NCBI GenBank assembly: GCA_018817385.1
Contig: JAHIUA010000035.1
Coordinates: 1 to 64,000 of the forward strand
DNA length: 64,000 nt
Source of the DNA: Pseudomonadota bacterium
GTDB lineage: Bacteria > Desulfobacterota > Desulfobulbia > Desulfobulbales > Desulfocapsaceae
Direction: 5' to 3'
This document shows, piece after piece, positions 9,088 to 15,999 of this stretch. Under the pieces are notes generated by a model. That model saw only the letters and a program-made list of their open reading frames with translations. It did no database searches and was not told the origin of the DNA. The first letter of the stretch is position 1; each line of letters begins with the position of its first letter. Made by a program: the position numbers and the translations under genes.

Positions 9088-9148
9088 CTTTTCAGCACGT
9101 CATTGTGCGCTGAAAAGCATTTAACTCTTTGGAGTCACGCAAAGAGTT
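9088..9148 (+). other. Tandem perfect hairpins (possible small RNA or terminator pair)
   Basis: Two neighbouring perfect 9-bp stems: CTTTTCAGC/GCTGAAAAG (9088-9096 with 9109-9117) and AACTCTTTG/CAAAGAGTT (9123-9131 with 9140-9148). A T-rich stretch (TTGCATTTTTTC) follows the second. They lie between the divergent marR promoter and a small ORF. The second stem plus T-run resembles an intrinsic terminator, which would fit a short RNA transcribed from around 9040. Confidence 0.4.
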
Positions 9149-9229
9149 CTTGCATTTTTTCTTCTTTTATCATAAACAGGAAGAAGATAGTTATAAAATG
9201 CTTAATTAGTATGCCAGGGAAGGAGAGAG

Positions 9230-9385
9230 ATGATTACCCAACAGGAAGCCATACGGGTTCTCATGTTAAGCCCGATCTACTTTAAATTGACACCCTCAGA
9301 TCGCAGACAACTGATTCAGGAATACTGCGCCCTGTTTGCCGAAGTCAGCAAGCAGTATGAAACTGAATATGATAAAAAGAAATAA
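9230..9385 (+). CDS. Small hypothetical protein, 51 residues
   Basis: A short ORF starting MITQQEAIRVLMLSPIYFKL and ending KQYETEYDKKK. The start is well supported by AAGGAGAGAG just upstream of the ATG. The composition is that of a compact, helical, soluble protein with an LSPxYFxLxPxxRxxLIxEYC pattern. I believe similar short proteins occur in related bacteria, but I cannot assign a function. It is convergent with the J-domain gene. Confidence 0.65.
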   Translation: MITQQEAIRVLMLSPIYFKLTPSDRRQLIQEYCALFAEVSKQYETEYDKKK

Positions 9386-9427
9386 CCCTTTCAGCCAAAT
9401 TCACCAGCAAATCTCCCGCCACTTTTC

Positions 9428-9742
9428 TTAATTCTTCTTCTTCTTTCCCCATAAGGGATCCTGGCCGAACCGATCCATCCACCAATCCTCCGGCTCCATT
9501 GCCTCGCTCTCTGTAGGAACCAGCGGTATCCTGAACTGATCACAATGACGGAGAATTACGTCGTAGGCCCTGGTCAACTGACGCATCATATCTCCCTTTT
9601 TCTTGTCATTCCCCACAAGATCTGGATGATACCGCCTGCATTGGTTGCGATAGCTGCGCTTGATCTCTCCCAAGGTGGCCCTGTCTCCTAGGCCGAGGAC
9701 CTCTTTGGCTGCAAAGAGGTCCTGCCATTCTGACTTGGTCAT
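9428..9742 (-). CDS. Small J-domain protein (DnaJ-like co-chaperone)
   Basis: A 104-residue protein with an N-terminal J-domain: a helix around AAKEVLGLGDRATLGEIKRSYRNQCRRYHPDLV carrying the HPD tripeptide (residues 39-41) that stimulates DnaK/Hsp70 ATPase. It lacks the Gly/Phe region, zinc fingers and C-terminal domains of true DnaJ, so it is a class C co-chaperone. A Trp-rich tail (EPEDWWMDRFGQDPLWG) follows. The start overlaps the plsY stop by ATGA. Confidence 0.85.
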   Translation of the reverse strand: MTKSEWQDLFAAKEVLGLGDRATLGEIKRSYRNQCRRYHPDLVGNDKKKGDMMRQLTRAYDVILRHCDQFRIPLVPTESEAMEPEDWWMDRFGQDPLWGKKKKN

Positions 9743-10350
9743 GATGAACTCTTCGTTCTCCAGCTTTTCTCCTCTCCCCTGATCAGCCTGCCGATATTAG
9801 AACTATGTTTGATCCAGATCAGGACAGCAATCATAGAAGCCGGGAGGAGGAGAGGGGTATTGCCGTGGAGAAGCCAGAGACAGAAAGGGATCAGCCCTGC
9901 AGCTGCAAGTGATCCAGCCGAAACAAAACCAGTGCTGGTCACCACGGCTACAAAGACGGACAGGGCAATGAGAATAGCCCAGGGGGAGAAATAGAGAAAG
10001 ACTCCCAGGGCAGTGGCCACCCCCTTCCCTCCTTTAAAACCAAGATAAACAGAAAACATATGGCCTATCACTGTGGCCAGTCCGCAGAATCCAATGAAGA
10101 GTTCCCGATTCTCTCCCTGAGGGAGAAAGATGGAAACGAGAAAAACAGGAAGAAATCCCTTGCCCACATCGCAGAGCAGGGTCATGATGCCAAGTTTCTT
10201 GCCCAGGACCCGGTTGACATTAGTGGCCCCGATATTGCCGCTCCCTTCCCGACGCACATCTTTCCCTACTGCCCGACTGAAAAGGAGGCCAAAGGGAATA
10301 GCCCCGCTTAGATAACTCAAAATTAATACTGCTACCAACGATAGTGTCAT
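9739..10350 (-). CDS. plsY: Glycerol-3-phosphate acyltransferase PlsY
   Basis: Integral-membrane acyl-phosphate:glycerol-3-phosphate acyltransferase, first step of phospholipid synthesis. Diagnostic motifs are SGAIPFGLLFSR, REGSGNIGATNVNRVLG and GFKGGKGVATALG, with several hydrophobic helices. The ATG at 10350 is preferred, giving 203 residues, because GGGAG lies 5 bases upstream; an in-frame TTG at 10377 has badly spaced signals. It is translationally coupled to the downstream J-domain gene. Confidence 0.93.
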   Translation of the reverse strand: MTLSLVAVLILSYLSGAIPFGLLFSRAVGKDVRREGSGNIGATNVNRVLGKKLGIMTLLCDVGKGFLPVFLVSIFLPQGENRELFIGFCGLATVIGHMFSVYLGFKGGKGVATALGVFLYFSPWAILIALSVFVAVVTSTGFVSAGSLAAAGLIPFCLWLLHGNTPLLLPASMIAVLIWIKHSSNIGRLIRGEEKSWRTKSSS

Positions 10351-10509
10351 GCCTGCTCCCAAAGGATTTTTTTTCAATCCCCCTGCATATGTTAACAGAT
10401 GATGCTACCTCTCAAGAATTCTTCTGCTTTCATGCCTGTTATCATACCAGAAAAGAAGGATATAGATAAGGCAGTCAACTCACTGCAGGGTGTTGACAGG
10501 GGGTAAATA

Positions 10510-10538
10510 TTGACTGTGCCAACATTACTGCATATTAT
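10510..10538 (+). promoter_or_regulatory. Sigma-70-type promoter of the def-fmt-larC-pgpA operon
   Basis: TTGACT (10510-10515), a 17-base spacer and TATTAT (10533-10538) make a strong housekeeping promoter about 145 bases before def. The leader carries a perfect 6-bp hairpin, TTCACC-N7-GGTGAA, at about 10569-10587. Confidence 0.6.
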
Positions 10539-10682
10539 TTGGAAAAACAACGGAGCAGAAGAAGAGTTTTCACCGGGTTATGGTGAAATTTAACTTTAAT
10601 GGCGGAAAGGATGTGCCTGTGGTACATTCCTGCAAATAATTGACCAGCCATTTTCCATTACCCATAGACCTGATTATTGCCC

Positions 10683-11195
10683 ATGAGCTTGCGTACCATC
10701 CATACATTTCCCGACCCGGTCCTTCGTCAGAAGGCAAGAAAAATAACAGAGTTTGACGAAACCCTGCAACCCCTGATCTCTGACATGGTGGAAACCATGT
10801 ACGATGCCCCGGGAATTGGTCTGGCAGCGCCCCAGATAGGGGAATCTGTGCAACTGATAGTATTAGACGTCTCCAAAGAGAAAGAAGACCAAAAATTTAT
10901 GGTCATGATCAACCCGGAGATCACTGAGCACGAAGGCAATCAGATTGATGAAGAAGGCTGTCTCTCTGTACTTGACCTCACCGCTTCGGTGAAAAGGAGC
11001 CGGAAAATCACGGTCACCTATCTGGACATCTCTGGTAAAGAGCAAAAACTGACCACCGAAGAACGGTTTGCCGTGGTACTCCAGCATGAAATCGACCACC
11101 TCAACGGCATCCTCTTTATCGACCATCTCAGTTCCTTGAAGAGGGCACTGTATAAGAAAAAGATGAAAAAGATGTTGGCCTCAAAAAAGAGATAA
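10683..11195 (+). CDS. def: Peptide deformylase
   Basis: Removes the formyl group from the N-terminal methionine of new proteins. All three family motifs are present: GIGLAAPQIG, EGCLSV (metal-binding Cys) and QHEIDHLNG (HExxH). At 170 residues it has normal length. The ATG at 10683 was chosen over the TTG two codons earlier. The lysine-rich tail (KKKMKKMLASKKR) is common in the family. It lies 3 bases before fmt, the usual def-fmt pair. Confidence 0.97.
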   Translation: MSLRTIHTFPDPVLRQKARKITEFDETLQPLISDMVETMYDAPGIGLAAPQIGESVQLIVLDVSKEKEDQKFMVMINPEITEHEGNQIDEEGCLSVLDLTASVKRSRKITVTYLDISGKEQKLTTEERFAVVLQHEIDHLNGILFIDHLSSLKRALYKKKMKKMLASKKR

Positions 11196-11198
11196 CCC

Positions 11199-12146
11199 AT
11201 GCCAGAAAAATTATTCCGCATCATCTTCATGGGCACCCCCGATTTTTCCGTCCCTGCCCTCCAGGCCCTGCTCAACAGCGTGGATCAGGTGGTGGCTGTG
11301 ATCACCCAGCCGGACCGCCCCAAAGGCAGAGGGAAGAAACTGGCCCAGCCGCCAGTCAAGGTCCTGGCAGAATCTGCTGGAATTCCTGTGCTCCAACCGA
11401 CAAAGATTCGGACTGCGGAATTTGCAGACCAGTTGCGCTCTTACCGACCTGACCTGATCGTGGTCGCCGCCTATGGCCGCATACTGCCGCCGAGCATCCT
11501 CGACCTCCCCCCTTTAGGATGCATCAATATCCACGGATCACTGCTGCCCCGACATCGGGGCGCCGCGCCCATCCAATGGGCGGTTATCAAAGGAGACCAG
11601 GAAGCGGGGGTCACCATCATGCAGATGGACGTAGGCATGGATACCGGGGCCATGCTCCTGCCGGCATCTATCCCGGTAGCCAAAGACGAGACCGCAGGCA
11701 GCCTCTTCACCAAGCTTTCCAAGCTGGGTGGCACAGCCCTCCTTCAGGCCCTTGACCTTCTGCGCCAAGGCAAATTGATTCCCATTGAGCAGAACCACAG
11801 CCTGGCCACCGAAGCCCCTCCCCTGAAGAAAGAAGACGGCTGCATCGACTGGAGCAAATCTGGCCAAGAAATTCATTGTCTCATCCGCGGCCTCGACCCC
11901 TGGCCCACCGCATACAGCTTCCTGGATGGTGTCCGATTTCGTTTCTTCTCCCCTGAATTAAGAGAGTGTAACTCGTCCCAGAAACCAGGGACCGTTATCA
12001 GTGCTGACCGCAATGGACTCCTTCTGGCCACAGGCAGTGGAGAAATTCTGATCCGGGAAATCCAGCCGGAAGGGAAAAAACGCATGCGTGTAGAGGCTTA
12101 TCTCTGTGGTCATCCCCTCCAGCCGGGACAGATTTTTACCAATTAA
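11199..12146 (+). CDS. fmt: Methionyl-tRNA formyltransferase
   Basis: Formylates initiator Met-tRNA with 10-formyl-tetrahydrofolate. The N-terminal Rossmann domain opens with FRIIFMGTPDFSVPALQALL. The signature HGSLLPRHRGAAPIQWAV contains the SLLP loop and catalytic region, and DVGMDTGAML is also typical. The C-terminal tRNA-binding domain starts near residue 205. At 315 residues it has normal length, directly after def. Confidence 0.97.
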   Translation: MPEKLFRIIFMGTPDFSVPALQALLNSVDQVVAVITQPDRPKGRGKKLAQPPVKVLAESAGIPVLQPTKIRTAEFADQLRSYRPDLIVVAAYGRILPPSILDLPPLGCINIHGSLLPRHRGAAPIQWAVIKGDQEAGVTIMQMDVGMDTGAMLLPASIPVAKDETAGSLFTKLSKLGGTALLQALDLLRQGKLIPIEQNHSLATEAPPLKKEDGCIDWSKSGQEIHCLIRGLDPWPTAYSFLDGVRFRFFSPELRECNSSQKPGTVISADRNGLLLATGSGEILIREIQPEGKKRMRVEAYLCGHPLQPGQIFTN

Positions 12147-12162
12147 TAATGGAGAGGCGAAA

Positions 12163-13368
12163 GTGAAAAGGTGTGTTGAGGCAATGAATCCCTTTGCCAA
12201 AATTGCCTATCTCGACTGCTTTTCAGGGATCAGCGGCGACATGTTCCTGGGGGCCCTTCTTCATGCTGGCCTGGACCTGGAACTTCTTGAGAAGGAGCTC
12301 GCTCGCCTCGAAGGAGTTGATTTCCTCCTCACCGTCAGCAATGAACTCCGCTGTGGAATCGGCTGCAAACAGGTTACGATCACTTCACCTTCCGACCAGC
12401 AGTTTCGCCACCTGGACGATATCCTGACACTTCTTGACAGGAGCCGCCTCGCTCCGGAAATCATCCACAGGGCGAGACAGGTCTTTACCCTTTTGGCAGA
12501 GGCAGAGGCCAAGATCCACAATGTGGCTCTGCAAAAGATCCACTTCCATGAAGTCGGGGCAGTGGATACCATTGTCGACATTGTCGGCACCCTCATCGGC
12601 CTGCATCATCTGGGAATCAGTAAACTGGTGTGCTCTCCCCTGCCCATGGGTCGTGGTTTTGTCCGCTGTGCCCACGGGACCCTTCCTCTGCCGGCGCCTG
12701 CAGTTTGCGAATTGGTCACCGGGATACCGGTATACGGCGTCGAACAGGAACTGGAGCTGGTCACACCCACCGGCGCCGCTCTGGTCGCCGGCCTGGCCGA
12801 TGATTTCGGTCCCATGCCCTTCATGACCGTACAGAGTTGCGGCTACGGTGCCGGCAACCACCACCTGAGCAAAGAGCAGCCGAACCTCCTCCGTCTCCTT
12901 ATTGGCCAGCCAAAGGCAGGAAAAGAGTGCCAACAGGTCGAGATCATTGAGACACACCTTGACGACTGGAACAGCGAAGGTTTTCCCTACCTCTGCAATC
13001 TCCTCTTCAGCCAGGGGGCCCTGGATGTCTCCCTTTCCCCCCTGATCATGAAAAAGGGGCGCCCAGGTCAGCTCTTGCGAGTCATTGCCGCCCCTGCCCA
13101 CACCCTTGAACTGAAGCAGACTATCCTCTCTGAGACCACGGCCATTGGCCTCCGTTTTCGCCGGGAAGAACGGATGACCCTGGAAAGGGAAGCCGTCATG
13201 ATCCTCACGCCCTGGGGAGAGATTGCGGCAAAAAAGGTGCAGACCCCGAGAGGCCCTGTCATTTCTCCGGAATATGAAGCCTGCAGAAAGGTCGCTGCAA
13301 CAAACAACGTCCCCCTCTCCAGGGTTTACCAGGCTGTCTCCTGTGGAGAAGAGAACAAGGAGCAATAA
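12163..13368 (+). CDS. larC: LarC-family nickel-insertion protein (nickel-pincer cofactor synthesis)
   Basis: LarC inserts nickel into pyridinium-3,5-bisthiocarboxylic acid mononucleotide to form the nickel-pincer cofactor of lactate racemase (LarA) and relatives. The family opening AYLDCFSGISGDMFLGALLHAGLD and the blocks HFHEVGAVDTIVDIVG and TPTGAALVAGLAD are visible. The GTG at 12163 is chosen because GGAGAGG lies 5 bases upstream; an ATG at 12184 is the alternative. No larA, larB or larE is in the window, although the organism carries lactate dehydrogenases of both stereospecificities 18 kb away, where a racemase would be useful. The gene is coupled to pgpA by TAATG. Confidence 0.88.
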   Translation: MKRCVEAMNPFAKIAYLDCFSGISGDMFLGALLHAGLDLELLEKELARLEGVDFLLTVSNELRCGIGCKQVTITSPSDQQFRHLDDILTLLDRSRLAPEIIHRARQVFTLLAEAEAKIHNVALQKIHFHEVGAVDTIVDIVGTLIGLHHLGISKLVCSPLPMGRGFVRCAHGTLPLPAPAVCELVTGIPVYGVEQELELVTPTGAALVAGLADDFGPMPFMTVQSCGYGAGNHHLSKEQPNLLRLLIGQPKAGKECQQVEIIETHLDDWNSEGFPYLCNLLFSQGALDVSLSPLIMKKGRPGQLLRVIAAPAHTLELKQTILSETTAIGLRFRREERMTLEREAVMILTPWGEIAAKKVQTPRGPVISPEYEACRKVAATNNVPLSRVYQAVSCGEENKEQ

Positions 13369-13832
13369 TGGACCGCCTCATCATGTTTCTGGCCACAGGC
13401 TTCTACAGCGGCAAAATCCCCAAATGCCCTGGAACCTGGGGTTCTCTCGCAGCCCTTGTCCCCTGGTACTTCCTCCGCCACCTGCCGCTTCCTTCTTACC
13501 TGGCCATGATGACCCTGGTCTTTGTGGCAGGATTTTTTCTCGCCGGTTCTGCGGAAAAAATCCTTGATCTGGCCGATGCCGGGCCCATAGTCATCGATGA
13601 GTTCCTCGGCATGTTCATCACCCTGACCGCAGCCCCCAATCATCCGGCAGCCTGGCTCCTCGGTTTTCTCCTCTTCCGTCTCTTTGATATCCTCAAGCCC
13701 TTTCCGGTCTCCTGGTTTGACCAGCATATCCACGGCGGAATCGGGATCATGATGGATGATGTCGTTGCCGGGCTCTATGCCCTCATCAGCCTCCAGATCT
13801 TTTGGGCTCTGGGCTCACGTTTCACAGGATAA
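13368..13832 (+). CDS. pgpA: Phosphatidylglycerophosphatase A
   Basis: A 154-residue integral-membrane phosphatase making phosphatidylglycerol. Recognised by the family opening (TGFYSGKIPKCPGTWGSLAA), the metal-binding region GPIVIDEFLGMFITL, and FDILKPFPVSWFD near the end, with four hydrophobic segments. The start shares a base with the larC stop, so it ends the def-fmt-larC-pgpA operon. Confidence 0.93.
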   Translation: MDRLIMFLATGFYSGKIPKCPGTWGSLAALVPWYFLRHLPLPSYLAMMTLVFVAGFFLAGSAEKILDLADAGPIVIDEFLGMFITLTAAPNHPAAWLLGFLLFRLFDILKPFPVSWFDQHIHGGIGIMMDDVVAGLYALISLQIFWALGSRFTG

Positions 13833-14273
13833 ACACCTTCTGTCATAGGCATAGACCATGCCCCGAAACCGCTCCAGTTCCAGGATCGGTGCCAACTACC
13901 TCCTGGTAGCCATGCGTGTAGCGCAACGGCCTCCTCTCCCTTTGCACAGCTCAAAGAACTGTTCCGCATCAATCCCTGTTCGCCGATAAATCCACTCCTG
14001 CAGGAAAGGCAAAGTTTCTTTTCCTCTCTTCCCGCAAGCTGCCCTGCCGCCCGGTTAGGGAACCAGTAACCAGCAAACCCGAAAGGTGGCCTGAAAATCA
14101 AGCTGCCAGTCTCATCCGGCACAGCCTCAAGGAGAACAGACGCCACCCATTTCAGCACCCACTTTCAGACAGGACATTGAGATAATAACCTAATATCATA
14201 GTATTTTATTATTCTCATCAATAACTATTAGTTGCTATTGTCTTATTGTTTCAGATACACTTACAGGTAGCTT
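13833..14273. other. Intergenic region, possibly with a decayed minus-strand gene
   Basis: No intact gene is recognised. On the minus strand, one frame reads protein-like text (ETLPFLQEWIYRRTG, then a TAG stop, then LAPILELERFRGMVYAYD and RRCLSCET) over about 14020-13830. A second frame is open through 14158. This looks like a gene broken by a frameshift and a stop, but I cannot name the family. The right part (14180-14240) is very AT-rich and includes the palindrome AACTA-T-TAGTT (14223-14233), which may belong to the promoter of the next gene. Confidence 0.3.
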
Positions 14274-15695
14274 ATGGGTTCACTCATTAATGAAAAATAT
14301 TCAAGATCCTGTCTTGAAGCGCTGTATAAAAACCTGCTGATGCGTACGCTTGCCGGTGACAGGGATTCTTTCGGAGAAGCGGCAGAGCTGATAAGCCCTC
14401 AACTCCTGCGGCGAGCCCTGGCCATTCTTGACTGCACCGCTTCGGCTCAGGATGCTGTACAGGAAGCACTCCTGATCGCCTACCAACAACTTTCAACCCT
14501 TCGTGATCTCAGTAAATTTTCTTCCTGGATGAATTCCATTGTCGAGTCGCAATGTTTTCGGATCATCAGACAACGAAAAAAAGAGATCCACCTCCCGACT
14601 TTCCTCGAAGAAAGGCTCCTTGCTCCCAAAAGACAAAACCCGGAAAATGCCTATGAGCACCTCTGCTTCAACGCCGCTTTTGACCAAGCCCTTACAAAAC
14701 TGTCCCCTGCTCAGCAGCTGACCTCTAACCTTTACTATCGAGAAGGATATTCAATTGCTGAGATTGCAGATCGCCTGGGGCTTCATAGCGGTACGGTGAA
14801 AAAAAGAATCCATGATGCCAAACCAATGTTGGCAAAAACCTTAAACGGATTTGCAGGGAAGAAGGTACTAAAAGTCGGTTTCCTGCCAATCTCCGACCAT
14901 CTCCTGGGCATGATGGCCCAACGCCTCCACACGAGCAGTAAGTCACAGGTCCAGATCCAGCGTTTCCTCTCCTGGCAGGCCTTGACCGAGTCGTTACGGC
15001 ACGGCCATATAGATGCTGCCTTTATAATGGCTCCCCTGGCGATTCGCCTGCTTCTCTCCGGGACCCCGCTTTTTTACATCCTAGACGCACATCACGACGG
15101 CAGCTCCCTGGCAACATCCAGCAAGAGCCTTCAAGGGAAAAAAATTGGTATCCCGGATCATTTTTCCACTCACAAGGCCTTGCTCCATCCACTGGCCAAA
15201 CAATTTAATCTGGTACCTGGAGATATTAACACCATCAATATCAACCCTTCCTATGTCATTCGTTCCATGCACAACCATTTGATCGACGGCTTCTTTTGTG
15301 CTGAGCCATGGGGGACGAAATGCGAAAACGAAGGAAGCGCAAAAATCATTATCCGCTCAAACAGTATCTCACCCGGTCATCCCTGTTGTATCCTCGTCGT
15401 TCGACAGGAATTTGCAGTTGAACACGGTGCACTTGTCAAAACCTTTGTGCAGACTCTTCTCAAAGCGCGGGATCGACTTATCACAGACCCGCAATTTGGT
15501 GCTGAAGCTCAGGCCCATTACACTGGCATTGACCCACAACTGGCTCTCAAGGTCATTGAAGAGGGTCATATCACCTTTAACGACCTCAACCCTGACAGCA
15601 ACCGCCTGCTCGACTTTATGACACTGACCATGAACAGCGGTGTCTTCCCCTCTGATTGCGATCTGCAAAAATTTGTCTGTTCAGATTACTGCTGA
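14274..15695 (+). CDS. ECF sigma factor fused to an NrtA/NasS-like substrate-binding domain
   Basis: A 473-residue fusion. Residues ~15-200 are an ECF sigma-70: region 2 around DSFGEAAELISPQLLRRALAIL, then AQDAVQEALLIAYQQLS; region 4 around LSPAQQLTSNLYYREGYSIAEIADRLGLHSGTVKKRIHDAK. From residue ~202 a periplasmic-binding-protein fold of the NrtA/NasS/SsuA/NMT1 type follows: VLKVGFLPISDHLLGMMAQ, HGHIDAAFIMAPLAIRLL, SLQGKKIGIPDHFSTHKALL and GFFCAEPWGTK. There is no signal peptide, so the ligand domain is cytoplasmic, like the nitrate sensor NasS. I infer a one-component, ligand-gated sigma factor controlling the molybdoenzyme genes just downstream on the same strand. The ligand is unknown; nitrate, nitrite or a small sulfonate or aromatic are possible. 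Confidence 0.88.
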   Translation: MGSLINEKYSRSCLEALYKNLLMRTLAGDRDSFGEAAELISPQLLRRALAILDCTASAQDAVQEALLIAYQQLSTLRDLSKFSSWMNSIVESQCFRIIRQRKKEIHLPTFLEERLLAPKRQNPENAYEHLCFNAAFDQALTKLSPAQQLTSNLYYREGYSIAEIADRLGLHSGTVKKRIHDAKPMLAKTLNGFAGKKVLKVGFLPISDHLLGMMAQRLHTSSKSQVQIQRFLSWQALTESLRHGHIDAAFIMAPLAIRLLLSGTPLFYILDAHHDGSSLATSSKSLQGKKIGIPDHFSTHKALLHPLAKQFNLVPGDINTININPSYVIRSMHNHLIDGFFCAEPWGTKCENEGSAKIIIRSNSISPGHPCCILVVRQEFAVEHGALVKTFVQTLLKARDRLITDPQFGAEAQAHYTGIDPQLALKVIEEGHITFNDLNPDSNRLLDFMTLTMNSGVFPSDCDLQKFVCSDYC

Positions 15696-15999
15696 CCTTT
15701 CTCACGTCCCCTCACAGTTCTCTTTCAAGGTGGCCTCAAATCAAAGCCCCTCCCCGCGTCAAAACAAGGCGGCAAAGCCACGCTCCCTACATAATAAAGA
15801 TGAGCGATTAATTTTTTTTCTTTTCCAGGTAACTTTTTTCCGACCTGCCGCCTCATAACTCATGAAAGTAACACATTGAGACAGAATTAATACCGTAACC
15901 AAATGGTCCTGTCTAATGAGCAAGATCAGGAAGAATAAATAAGGCTGCATCCTGAATCTCAGTGAATGATGCAAGGCAATTTAACAGTGGGAGAATACT
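15696..15999 (+). other. Intergenic leader before the molybdoenzyme genes
   Basis: About 300 bases with no gene. It should contain the promoter of the molybdopterin oxidoreductase operon, possibly one read by the sigma fusion upstream. I could not pick a convincing -35/-10 pair. GGGAG lies 6 bases before the ATG at 16000. Confidence 0.4.

Noticed and set aside
10490-10520. Alternative -35 TTGACA at about 10493 for def
   Set aside because: No acceptable -10 at 16-18 bases, whereas TTGACT-17-TATTAT just downstream is a good pair.
13775-14158. 127-codon minus-strand ORF as an intact gene
   Set aside because: It overlaps the end of pgpA, and the more protein-like text is in another frame. Kept only as a possible decayed gene.
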